Assembly: GCA_965661945.1 (NCBI GenBank)
Contig: CBFIFP010000001.1
Location: forward strand, 496,001-560,000
From: JAJRPT01 sp965661945
GTDB taxonomy: Bacteria > Bacteroidota > Ignavibacteria > Kapaibacteriales > UBA2268
Length of the DNA stretch: 64,000 bases
Direction: 5' to 3'
The notes under the pieces are model-generated. The model saw only the letters and a list, made by a program, of their open reading frames with translations. It did no database searches and was not told the origin of the DNA. How positions within the stretch are numbered: position 1 is the stretch's first letter; each line of letters opens with the position of its first letter. The translations under genes and the position numbers were made by a program. Below, piece after piece: positions 24,514-32,393 of this stretch.

Positions 24514-26088
24514 TCACCTTGTTATCTCTGTTTCTACTATAATTTCTGTTGTTCTACAATAAAATCTTCCCTCAGGAAAGAAATTATCATATAACAGCAA
24601 TGATTCACCTCGTCCCTCAGTAATTATATCCTTTATTTTAATATAATTAACAATACTTTTAGCTCTTCTATCAGAAAGCTCTAAGTTATGTTCTTCTGTT
24701 CCTGTTCTATCAGTATAAGCATAAGCCCAACCCTTAGAGTTAGGGTGAATTCTATTATTGATTATATCAACAATTTTTTGATTAGCATCGGTTAATCGGG
24801 ACTTATCAAATTCAAAGAGAATTAAATTATATTTTGAACGCTCGATAAATGTTTCTTTCTCATCTGGATTTTCAACAATAGTAAATGGAATTTTACCTTT
24901 TTTATTAAATGATTTACCATTGTGAGAAGTCAGATTTAAATCAAATTCTAATTCCTCGTCACCAACAATAAAAAATTTAAATTGGTCTAAGTTTATTTCA
25001 AAATAATCATTATTAAAGTTTTTTCCAGATTTTTTGAAGATATTGTTACCCTCAAAATAAACATTCAAGTCCCAATTTAAATCTTTAACTTTATTTTTAT
25101 CATTAACATATATTTTTAATCGTGGTATATTAAAATCAGAATAATATTCTTCATCAATAATTGGTTTAACAATTTCCCAATCTTCTGAATGAATTTCCAC
25201 TCTTCTATTTTTAACTATTCCATCATTATGATTTACATTTGAAGGTAAACTTGGTAAATTTCTTAACTCAATTTTTATTCTATCTGGATTTATCTTCCAA
25301 TCATTTATAAAATAATCTCTAACAGCAATTGCTCTTTTTTCCGATAATGTTTTGTTCCCAAGTTCTAAATTCTCATCTGAATTACAACCAATTAAAGTAA
25401 TAGATGATTGAGGTCTTTGTCGCAATCTTTTTCCTACAACATTCATCACATTGTAATAAATATCCATAGTTGGAAGGTGCTTCACCGAATCAATATCAAA
25501 TTTTTCTACCTGTTTGTCATTCAAATCAACATATTCTTTTCTAATTTTTGAGCTATTTTCTAAAAAAAATACATAAGTAAGAATTGGCTTTAAAGTGAAG
25601 TTATACCTTTCAGTTGTAGTAATCTCTAAAATACTTTCTTCTCTTCCTAAACTATCTACACCTTTGAAATCAAATTCTATATCTGGTACTGTCAGTTCTT
25701 TTTTTACGGCAATAGGTATTGGTGGAGGTGGAGGAGAAATAATTGGAAGTGGAGGTTGCTGGTATTTATAATTATACAAAATCTCAATCCCTACTTTAAT
25801 TCTATTTTCGTAAAAATTTATCCCATTAACATTCGATGAAAGAGCATAATCAAATCCTATTTCTGGTTTCGCAATCCAAGAGTAATTCTTTTTTAATGGA
25901 ATAGTGTAATTTAATCCAATAGATAAGAAACTTGCCAATGGATTTAATTCAGGTATTTCGCCGCTTTTTTCATTTCTGATATTAGTCCGAGTATCCTCAA
26001 AAACACCTCTATCAACAGGATTAATTATTTTTTCTTGTTGAGAGAAATTTGAATTAATAGGTATTCTTAGATTTAATCCAAAATTCAC
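24514..26088 (-). CDS. OmpA-family protein with two tandem OmpA-like domains (3' part of a frameshifted gene)
   Basis: 524 codons from a GTG (26088). The N-terminal 130 residues continue an outer-membrane barrel (NFGLNLRIPINSNF, SIGLNYTIPLKKNY, IGFDYALSSN, RIKVGIEILYNYKY), then a proline-rich linker (PPLPIISPPPPPIPI). Two OmpA/MotB-like peptidoglycan-binding regions follow: the first with LIGCNSDENLELGNKTLSEK, RAIAVRDYF and NRRVEIH; the second with FEFDKSRLTDANQKIVDII, AYTDRTGTEEHNLELSDRRA and VNYIK. A beta-sandwich sits between them. There is no signal peptide; it is missing because the 5' part of the gene (26097-26504) is in another frame. The stop lies four bases before the giant T9SS gene, so the two were one operon and may form a surface complex. 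Confidence 0.78.
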   Translation of the reverse strand: MNFGLNLRIPINSNFSQQEKIINPVDRGVFEDTRTNIRNEKSGEIPELNPLASFLSIGLNYTIPLKKNYSWIAKPEIGFDYALSSNVNGINFYENRIKVGIEILYNYKYQQPPLPIISPPPPPIPIAVKKELTVPDIEFDFKGVDSLGREESILEITTTERYNFTLKPILTYVFFLENSSKIRKEYVDLNDKQVEKFDIDSVKHLPTMDIYYNVMNVVGKRLRQRPQSSITLIGCNSDENLELGNKTLSEKRAIAVRDYFINDWKINPDRIKIELRNLPSLPSNVNHNDGIVKNRRVEIHSEDWEIVKPIIDEEYYSDFNIPRLKIYVNDKNKVKDLNWDLNVYFEGNNIFKKSGKNFNNDYFEINLDQFKFFIVGDEELEFDLNLTSHNGKSFNKKGKIPFTIVENPDEKETFIERSKYNLILFEFDKSRLTDANQKIVDIINNRIHPNSKGWAYAYTDRTGTEEHNLELSDRRAKSIVNYIKIKDIITEGRGESLLLYDNFFPEGRFYCRTTEIIVETEITR

Positions 26089-26096
26089 ATTATTTT

Positions 26097-26504
26097 TTAA
26101 GCGACTTCGTATTCTAAAAGAGGATAAAAATTAATATAATTTACATTAGTTTCAAGAGTATGTTCATATTGTCCGTCGTAAGGCTGGTTGTCAACAGAAA
26201 AAGTTTCATTTTCAATTGTGGAAAAGTTATTTTTAGAATTATAATAAACTAAGCGAGTTCCAAGTTTTAATTTCGGGTGAAGCATATTTAATTTATAATA
26301 AACAACTCCCCCAATTCCAAAAGCAAAACCACTTCCCCCATCAAATTTATTACAGCAATTTGGAATACCTGGTAAAGCCCCAAAGTCAGAGTTAATAAGG
26401 TTAATTCCGTAATCGCCATAAACACCATAAAAGAAATCTTCCTTTTCTAATGCATTCAAATTACAAAAAATTAAAAAAATAAGTAAGTAAAATAGTTTTT
26501 TCAT
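26097..26504 (-). CDS. N-terminal fragment of the frameshifted OmpA-family protein
   Basis: 135 codons: signal peptide (MKKLFYLLIFLIFCNLNA) followed by the first barrel strands (YGVYGDYGINLI, GFAFGIGGVVYYKLN, KLKLGTRLVYY, VNYINFYPLLEYEV). The frame ends at a TAA (26097-26099) immediately after LEYEVA. In the next frame the text continues LKNNVNFGLNLRIP, the natural following strand. Restoring one T (GCTTTAAAAAA in place of GCTTAAAAAA) joins both as LEYEVALKNNVNFG. It is therefore the beginning of the gene at 24514, not a separate small protein. Confidence 0.75.
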   Translation of the reverse strand: MKKLFYLLIFLIFCNLNALEKEDFFYGVYGDYGINLINSDFGALPGIPNCCNKFDGGSGFAFGIGGVVYYKLNMLHPKLKLGTRLVYYNSKNNFSTIENETFSVDNQPYDGQYEHTLETNVNYINFYPLLEYEVA

Positions 26505-26550
26505 ATTAGCATATTTAATAAATAACTATTTAAAAAGGGAATTAATATTT

Positions 26551-27714
26551 TTATTGTGGAAACATTTTTAAAATTTTTTCTGTTTGAGATTCATAGCTAT
26601 AGTCCTTTGCAACAAGTTTTGCTTGTTCTATCATTTTTTTCCTAACTTCTAAATCTCTAACTTTCTCAATAGCATTAATTACGTCATTAATCTTTAAATC
26701 TGAATCCACTAAAACTCCAACTTTATTTTTATTAATTACTCTTTGAATTTGTGGCAGATTAGTAGCTATAGTTGGAATTCCTGCCATAATATATTCAAAT
26801 AATTTATTAGGTAAGGCAAGTTCGTAAGAAACAGAGATAGGTTCGAACAAGCATAATCCTACATCTGCAGATGCGGTTATATCAAGTAGTCTTGAGTATG
26901 GCACTCTTCCAGTAAAAGTCACTTTTTTTGACATTCCTTTATCAATAACATATTGAGCTAAATCTTGATAATATTCTCCAGCACCAACAATAAAAAGATG
27001 TACATTTTCGATATTAGAAATTGCATCAATAACAATTTTTAATCCTCTTCCTTTAAGAATCATTCCTTGATATATTAATATCAGAGTATCATAAGATAAG
27101 TCTGCTTTTACTCTTAATAAATCTGTATGTTTTGGAGTTTGATATGGTGGTAAATTCATAATTTCGACATAAGGAGCTGAAGTATTAAAATACCCCAGAA
27201 GAAATTCTGTATCTCCTTTTCCTGTTGTGATTATCTTATCCACTTCTTTAATATACATTTTTTCTATTTTAGAAATAAGAACTTGTTTTAATGAATGACC
27301 TGAAAGAGGTCCTAATTGTGAGTATATTTCTCTTGAGTCATAATATAAACGAGATTGAGCCCCCATAAATCGCATAGCTTTTTTCATATCAGAAGCAACA
27401 GGGAGTGAATACAAATCGCAAGCATAATAAAATTTTGCGTTAATATCACCTTTTAATTTATTTGTATCTAATTTGAATTTAGACCAACGTACAGAAACTT
27501 TTTGATGTTTTGATTTTTCAATGGGAAAAAAATTTATGTTGAAAGATTTGTAATATCTTTTTTCTACTTCCGAACCAAAAGCAATAAGAGCAACATTTTT
27601 ACCTTTTCTGGCTGTAAGTTTAGCAATATTAATGGTTCTAGCATCAACAAGCGGCTCATTGAAACAAATAAAACATATATCAAAATTATAAGTGTTTATA
27701 ATAGGATTACTCAT
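26551..27714 (-). CDS. Glycosyltransferase family 4 (GT-B fold)
   Basis: 387-residue retaining GT-B glycosyltransferase that would transfer a sugar from a nucleotide-sugar donor to a lipid-linked or polysaccharide acceptor on the cytoplasmic face. The N-terminal Rossmann half begins FDICFICFNEPLVDARTIN. The C-terminal donor-binding half shows LIYQGMILKGRGLKIVIDAI, VHLFIVGAGEYYQDL, VTFTGRVPYSRLLDI and ADVGLCLFEP, followed by LPNKLFEYIMAGIPTIATN, where the Glu of the donor-binding site is retained. No membrane helix. Donor and acceptor are not predictable. It is divergent from the membrane Fe-S oxidoreductase gene and 46 bases upstream of the OmpA-family gene, so it may be the first gene of that envelope operon. 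Confidence 0.88.
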   Translation of the reverse strand: MSNPIINTYNFDICFICFNEPLVDARTINIAKLTARKGKNVALIAFGSEVEKRYYKSFNINFFPIEKSKHQKVSVRWSKFKLDTNKLKGDINAKFYYACDLYSLPVASDMKKAMRFMGAQSRLYYDSREIYSQLGPLSGHSLKQVLISKIEKMYIKEVDKIITTGKGDTEFLLGYFNTSAPYVEIMNLPPYQTPKHTDLLRVKADLSYDTLILIYQGMILKGRGLKIVIDAISNIENVHLFIVGAGEYYQDLAQYVIDKGMSKKVTFTGRVPYSRLLDITASADVGLCLFEPISVSYELALPNKLFEYIMAGIPTIATNLPQIQRVINKNKVGVLVDSDLKINDVINAIEKVRDLEVRKKMIEQAKLVAKDYSYESQTEKILKMFPQ

Positions 27715-27800
27715 TTCCGAAATAATTTATTATTTTTGTGTTAGATAAATAGCAATATAACAAAATTTATTTCATTTTAAGTATTAACTAGGAAAAAGTA

Positions 27801-29843
27801 ATGGAATTTGGACTTAAAAATATAATCTTCATTTTAGTATTTACTGCCGGTGGTGGATTCTTCACAATGAATGTGATGAAATTAATCTCTTACTTAAAAC
27901 TTGCCAAACCTGATAACAGATTTGGTGATATTGGTAAAAGAATAATGAATACTTTGGTTGTAGCAATAGGGCAAAAGAAAATTTTAAGAGATAAAAAAGC
28001 CGGTCCTATTCACGCTGGTATCTTTTGGGGATTTTTGATTTTACTTTTTTCTGCTTTAAACTCTGTTTTTTCGGGTTTTGGAATAGATGGAGTTTTTGGT
28101 TACTTAGGACCAGTATTCTCTGTAATCACAATATTAACTGACTTATTTATTGCCCTAATAATTGTTGCTGTAGTTATGGCATTAATTAGAAGATTAGTTG
28201 TTAAAGTGCCTCGTTTACATAGAGAAGGGCATAGCCAAGCTGAAGCATCTATGATATTAATGATAATCTTTTTTATTGTTACTTCCTTGATGTTTGAAAA
28301 CGCTTCAGCAATAGTAATGGGACACGACACTGAATGGGCTGTGAGACCTCTAGCCTCTTCGTTAACAGGATTAATTTCTCCAGATTTTGCACCTACACTC
28401 TATGAAATTTGTTGGTGGATACATATTGTTTTAATTATTGTATTTATGAACTTTTTACCTTACTCAAAACACTTACACGTTTTAACTTCTGTGCCTAATG
28501 TATTTTTCTCAAACTTAACTCCTACAAATAGTTTAAAACCAATTGACTTTGAAGATGAAAGCATTGAGCAGTATGGAGCAGCGGATTTTGAAGATTTTTC
28601 ATGGAAAACTATACACGATTCTTATACTTGTACTGAATGTGGTAGATGTACTTCTGTTTGTCCTGCAAATCAAACTGGTAAAGTGCTTGACCCACGTGAA
28701 ATTATGATTCAAATCAGAAATCGAACTATGGATAAAGCTCCAATTGCTCTAAAAATGAAAAAAGAAGATGAAGTTGCGAAAACTGAAAATCGTGAGCCAG
28801 ATTACAAATTAACTGAAGAAGAACAAACTATATTAGATAAAAAACTTATTGGCGATTATGTAAATCCTGAAGCACTATGGCAATGTACTACTTGCTCAGC
28901 TTGTATGGAAGAATGTCCTGTAAATATCGAACACGTTCCTGCTATTCTTGATATGCGTAGAAATTTAGTTTTAATGGAAGCAGAATTTCCTGCCGAACTT
29001 GGAACACCATTTACAAATATTGAAAACAACTCTGCACCTTGGGCTTTTGGATTAGATGCACGTGCAGATTGGGCTGAAGGGACTGATGTGCAAGAAGTTG
29101 CCGAAAAAGAGGATTTCGATGTGCTGTTTTGGGTGGGTTGTGCAGGTTCTTTTGACGATAGAGCAAAGAATGTAACCACTTCTTTTGCAAAACTTATGCA
29201 GATTGCTGGAGTGAATTTTGCAATACTCGGAAGAGAAGAGAATTGCACCGGAGACCCAGCTCGTCGTGGTGGAAATGAATACCTTGCTGATATGTATGTG
29301 AAAATGAACGTTGAAACAATGAACAATTATAATGTTAAAACAATAGTTGCAACTTGTCCGCACTGTTTCAATACACTTAAAAATGAATATCCAGATTTTG
29401 GTGGAAATTATGAAGTATTTCATCACACAGAATACCTACAAAAATTACTTGATGAAGGAAAATTAAAAACTAATGCTTCAACCAAAGAAGAACTCTCAAT
29501 TGCAATGCACGACTCTTGCTACGTAGGGAGACTAAACAACATCTATGATGAACCAAGAAACACCCTCCTTAAAATTCCAGGTATGAATGTATTAGAACCA
29601 AAACGCAACAAAGATAAGGGCTTCTGTTGTGGAGCTGGTGGCGCCCAAATGTTTATGGAAGAAAACCAAGGCAAGCGAGTAAACATAGAAAGAACAGAAG
29701 AACTCCTTGCCACAGGAGCAAAAACAATCGCCCTAAACTGTCCATTCTGTATGACAATGATTAACGACGGCTTAAAAGCAAAAGAATCTGACGTAAAAGT
29801 AAAAGATATTTCGGAGATATTGTTGGAGAATATTCAACACTAA
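27801..29843 (+). CDS. Membrane-bound Fe-S oxidoreductase with CCG domains (HdrD/ETF-linked type)
   Basis: 680 residues in three parts. Residues 1-240 hold five or six transmembrane helices with histidines in or near them (GPIHAGIFWGF, WWIHIVLIIVF, SKHLHVL), as in NarI-like heme b domains. Residues about 275-380 carry two 4Fe-4S ferredoxin motifs, CTECGRCTSVCP and CTTCSACMEECP. The rest contains the two cysteine-rich CCG domains of heterodisulfide-reductase type: GCAGSFDD, CPHCFNTLKNEYP, DSCYVGR, then CCGAGGAQMF and CPFCMTMI. In Bacteroidota and many other bacteria this architecture passes electrons between electron-transfer flavoprotein and the quinone pool during acyl-CoA oxidation. An acyl-CoA dehydrogenase gene lies 2.5 kb away, but etfAB are not here. 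The ETF link is an inference from the family. Confidence 0.85.
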   Translation: MEFGLKNIIFILVFTAGGGFFTMNVMKLISYLKLAKPDNRFGDIGKRIMNTLVVAIGQKKILRDKKAGPIHAGIFWGFLILLFSALNSVFSGFGIDGVFGYLGPVFSVITILTDLFIALIIVAVVMALIRRLVVKVPRLHREGHSQAEASMILMIIFFIVTSLMFENASAIVMGHDTEWAVRPLASSLTGLISPDFAPTLYEICWWIHIVLIIVFMNFLPYSKHLHVLTSVPNVFFSNLTPTNSLKPIDFEDESIEQYGAADFEDFSWKTIHDSYTCTECGRCTSVCPANQTGKVLDPREIMIQIRNRTMDKAPIALKMKKEDEVAKTENREPDYKLTEEEQTILDKKLIGDYVNPEALWQCTTCSACMEECPVNIEHVPAILDMRRNLVLMEAEFPAELGTPFTNIENNSAPWAFGLDARADWAEGTDVQEVAEKEDFDVLFWVGCAGSFDDRAKNVTTSFAKLMQIAGVNFAILGREENCTGDPARRGGNEYLADMYVKMNVETMNNYNVKTIVATCPHCFNTLKNEYPDFGGNYEVFHHTEYLQKLLDEGKLKTNASTKEELSIAMHDSCYVGRLNNIYDEPRNTLLKIPGMNVLEPKRNKDKGFCCGAGGAQMFMEENQGKRVNIERTEELLATGAKTIALNCPFCMTMINDGLKAKESDVKVKDISEILLENIQH

Positions 29844-29858
29844 TTATAAGGAAACATT

Positions 29859-30275
29859 ATGCTAAAAAAATCAATTATTGCTTTACTTTTATTCTTATCA
29901 TTCTTCTTTTTAGCAATGATTAATATTAGTTTACTTCAGAATGGAACTATTAATTATGAAGTATTAGAAGAGAATATACTTTCTTTTATGTTCTTCATTG
30001 GGTTAAGTTTATCAGCTCTATTAGTTTATCATTTAGTTTTAGGAAAAATTGATTTTGTTGAACAAATTAAGAATAGTTATTCATATCATTTGCATGTAAT
30101 TTTAACATTTTTGATTCCTAATTTATTTTATTATAATATATATTTCAGCACAACACCATACACTGAATTATTTTATTCAATTTTTAATTTCGCACTACCA
30201 ATTAACTTTATGTTTTTTAATTTTAAAATATTTTCTAAGAAAAATATAATAGCAATGAAAAGTTCTAAAATATAG
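29859..30275 (+). CDS. Small integral membrane protein, unknown function
   Basis: 138 residues with four hydrophobic segments: SIIALLLFLSFFFLAMINI, SFMFFIGLSLSALLVYHLV, LHVILTFLIPNLFYYNIYF and FYSIFNFALPINFMFFNF. It ends in a basic tail (KIFSKKNIIAMKSSK). No motif is recognised. The start follows the Fe-S oxidoreductase stop by 15 bases and is preceded by AAGGAAACATT, so it is probably co-transcribed with it; a helper role for the membrane enzyme is possible but unsupported. It ends 18 bases before the convergent nadD. Confidence 0.6.
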   Translation: MLKKSIIALLLFLSFFFLAMINISLLQNGTINYEVLEENILSFMFFIGLSLSALLVYHLVLGKIDFVEQIKNSYSYHLHVILTFLIPNLFYYNIYFSTTPYTELFYSIFNFALPINFMFFNFKIFSKKNIIAMKSSKI

Positions 30276-30293
30276 TTAAATATTTGTTTTACA

Positions 30294-30911
30294 CTAAATA
30301 TATAAATTATATAATTTTATATAATCATATACTTTATCAGGCAAAAGGTAATTTGTTGATTTTTTTTGTTTAAAGCGTTCTCTTATATCTGATGAAGAAA
30401 TTTCCATATTTGTATTGTCAATCCACATTGGAGATTTATCACCAACTGTAAGTTTATCAGTTATTTGTTCTCTTTCTTTAGTAGGAAAAGAGTTTTCATC
30501 AATTCTTTTTGCGATTGTCAGTTGAGAGTTTTTGCAAATTTCCTGCCAGTTTTTCCATTTATGAAAATGATTTGCTTGGTCTTGACCAATTAAAAAATAT
30601 AATTCAGAATTTGAGTATTTATTTTTGAAATGTCCGATAGTTAAATAACTATATGAAATTCCTTTGTTTTTTATTTCAAAATCATCAATTTGAAAGTGGG
30701 GGTTGCTTCCTAAAGCAAGTTTAACCATATTTAATCTGTGTCTGGCATTAAGTTCAGTTTCGGCAAGTTCTTCTATTTTGAAAGGAGATTGAAATGTTGG
30801 CACAAAGTAACATTTGTCTAAGCCAATTTGGTCGTAAAACTGTTCTGCGATCGCAAGATGAGCAATATGTATTGGATTAAAAGTTCCTCCAATTATTCCT
30901 ATTTTTTCCAT
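30294..30911 (-). CDS. nadD: Nicotinate-nucleotide adenylyltransferase NadD
   Basis: About 205 residues. The enzyme transfers AMP from ATP to nicotinate mononucleotide, giving deamido-NAD in NAD synthesis. It shows the nucleotidyltransferase signature MEKIGIIGGTFNPIHIAHL (HxxH site, here HIAH where most members have HIGH), the YFLIGQDQANHFHKW segment and ISSSDIRERF, the ISSTxIR-type motif that closes on ATP. The frame is open to 30935, but the extra eight residues (MLSFLFKR) would overlap the nuoF terminator and are not part of the family; the ATG at 30911 is chosen. The C-terminus DYIKLYNLYI is normal. Upstream lies nuoF, linking NAD supply with NADH oxidation only by position. Confidence 0.93.
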   Translation of the reverse strand: MEKIGIIGGTFNPIHIAHLAIAEQFYDQIGLDKCYFVPTFQSPFKIEELAETELNARHRLNMVKLALGSNPHFQIDDFEIKNKGISYSYLTIGHFKNKYSNSELYFLIGQDQANHFHKWKNWQEICKNSQLTIAKRIDENSFPTKEREQITDKLTVGDKSPMWIDNTNMEISSSDIRERFKQKKSTNYLLPDKVYDYIKLYNLYI

Positions 30912-30919
30912 ACGCTTAA

Positions 30920-30956
30920 ACAAAAAGGAAAGCAAGGAGAATTAACTCCTCGCTTT
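30920..30956 (-). terminator. Intrinsic terminator of nuoF
   Basis: An 11-base-pair stem with one G-T pair (30929-30939 with 30946-30956, six-base loop), followed on the minus strand by CCTTTTTG, 12 bases after the nuoF stop. It lies directly in front of the nadD ATG, so nadD probably depends on read-through or its own start. Confidence 0.8.
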
Positions 30957-30968
30957 ATTTAAAGATTA

Positions 30969-32294
30969 TTAATTTGACATCATAAGATTGCTTGCTGTAG
31001 CACGTTTACCATGCACAACATTCAAAGATTGGAAGCTACGGTTTGATTTTACTCTTGCTTCAAATTCGGAACGGAATTTATTCACAAAGCCACGAACGGG
31101 CCAAGCTGCAGCATCACCCAAAGCACAAATAGTATTTCCTTCTATATTATCACAAACAGAAAGTAATAAATCTAAATCTTGAGATGTAGCATCACCTTTT
31201 ACTAAACGCTTTAAGATTTTCTCAAGCCAACCGCATCCCTCTCTACAAGGGGTGCATTGTCCACAAGACTCATGATGGTAAAAATGTGCAATTCGCAAAG
31301 TAACTTTTACAATATCAGTATCTTCATCCATCACCATTACACCAGCAGTTCCAATGTGAGTTCCGATTTGCTTTAAAGATTCTTCATCCATTTTAATATC
31401 AATTTCATCTGCAGTTAAGGGAGGCATTGAAGAACCACCAGGAATAACAGCTTTTACTTTTTTATTACCCGGCACACCACCACATACATCATAAATCAAA
31501 CTACGAAGAGTTATACCAGTTTCAAGTTCATAAACGCCTGGTTTATTTACATGTCCTGAAACTCCGTAGAGTAACGTTCCAGGGTGTCCTGGCGCTCCAA
31601 GTTTAGAATAATTTTCTGCTCCCATTTTTATAATTACAGGAACAGCGGCAATAGTTTCAATATTATTAACAGTAGTAGGTTGTCCCCATAGCCCACGTTG
31701 AGCAGGGAATGGTGGCTTAACTCTTGGGTAAGCTCTATCTCCCTCAAGAGAATTCATAAGTGATGTTTCTTCACCACAAATATAAGCTCCAGCACCTTTA
31801 TGTACATAAATATCAGTAACAAAGTCAGTTCCCCAAGTTTCTTTCATTTTAGGACCGACAAGCCCAGCAGCATAAGCTTCATCTACAGCATTTTGCATCA
31901 TATCAACCCATTTGTGATACTCTCCGCGAATGTAGATATAACCTGCTTTATTGCCCATTGCATAATTTGCAATTAAAATACCTTCAATTAGTAAATGTGG
32001 ATTAGACTCAAAAATTTGTCTATCTTTGAAAGAGCCAGGTTCTGATTCATCACCATTCACAGCAAGATATTTTGTAATTGAATCATCTTTAGGCATAAAA
32101 GACCATTTTAAGCCAGTAGGGAAACATGCTCCACCACGACCTCTTAAGTTTGACTTTTTAACTTCATCAATTACTTGGTCTTTGCTCCAAGATAATATTT
32201 TTTTGAAAGATTCATATCCGCCATTTTGTTTATATACCTCTAATTTATGTAAGTTAGGTATATCAGGTAAAATTAATTTAGGGTTTTCTGCCAT
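30969..32294 (-). CDS. nuoF: NADH-quinone oxidoreductase subunit F (NuoF)
   Basis: 441-residue FMN- and 4Fe-4S-binding subunit that takes the hydride from NADH in complex I or in related soluble hydrogenases and dehydrogenases. Seen: RGRGGACFPTGLKWSFMP (FMN/NADH loop, with ACF where AGF is usual), NGDESEPGSFKDR, GAYICGEETSLMNSLEG, NNIETIAAVP, and the N3 cluster ligands ESCGQCTPCREG with the distal Cys in TICALGDAAAWP. All key residues are retained and the length is typical of NuoF rather than of the longer HoxF/HydB. Neither nuoE nor nuoG lies next to it, which is unusual, since NuoE normally precedes NuoF. It is flanked by an acyl-CoA dehydrogenase gene and nadD. Its partner could be complex I encoded elsewhere. 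Confidence 0.92.
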   Translation of the reverse strand: MAENPKLILPDIPNLHKLEVYKQNGGYESFKKILSWSKDQVIDEVKKSNLRGRGGACFPTGLKWSFMPKDDSITKYLAVNGDESEPGSFKDRQIFESNPHLLIEGILIANYAMGNKAGYIYIRGEYHKWVDMMQNAVDEAYAAGLVGPKMKETWGTDFVTDIYVHKGAGAYICGEETSLMNSLEGDRAYPRVKPPFPAQRGLWGQPTTVNNIETIAAVPVIIKMGAENYSKLGAPGHPGTLLYGVSGHVNKPGVYELETGITLRSLIYDVCGGVPGNKKVKAVIPGGSSMPPLTADEIDIKMDEESLKQIGTHIGTAGVMVMDEDTDIVKVTLRIAHFYHHESCGQCTPCREGCGWLEKILKRLVKGDATSQDLDLLLSVCDNIEGNTICALGDAAAWPVRGFVNKFRSEFEARVKSNRSFQSLNVVHGKRATASNLMMSN

Positions 32295-32393
32295 ATTAAA
32301 TTCTATTTTGTTTTTTTAATTTCGTAAAAATAAGAATAATTTTTTAAAATAAATAATTTCGCATAAGATTTTTGCAAAACTAATTACTAAAAT

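Larger units (their letters stand above)
24514..26504 (-). pseudogene. Composite: frameshifted barrel-OmpA-OmpA protein of about 663 residues
   Basis: 1991 bases; one added base gives 1992, an exact multiple of three. All domains are otherwise intact (signal peptide, barrel, proline linker, two OmpA-like domains). The break lies at about 26097-26101 beside an A6 run on the coding strand, a site where a real slippage deletion or a sequencing indel would both be expected. Confidence 0.7.

Noticed and set aside
26097..26101. Programmed -1 frameshifting at the OmpA-family break
   Set aside because: The junction GTC GCT TAA AAA lacks a canonical X-XXY-YYZ heptamer in the needed phase, no downstream pseudoknot is evident, and a similar break occurs in the neighbouring gene, so mutation or sequence error is simpler.
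28856..29426. Two long antisense frames inside the Fe-S oxidoreductase gene
   Set aside because: The sense strand encodes clear ferredoxin and CCG motifs; the antisense frames are Ser/Cys/Ile-rich shadows.
30912..30935. Longer NadD start
   Set aside because: Adds MLSFLFKR, which is not part of the family and lies in the nuoF terminator hairpin.
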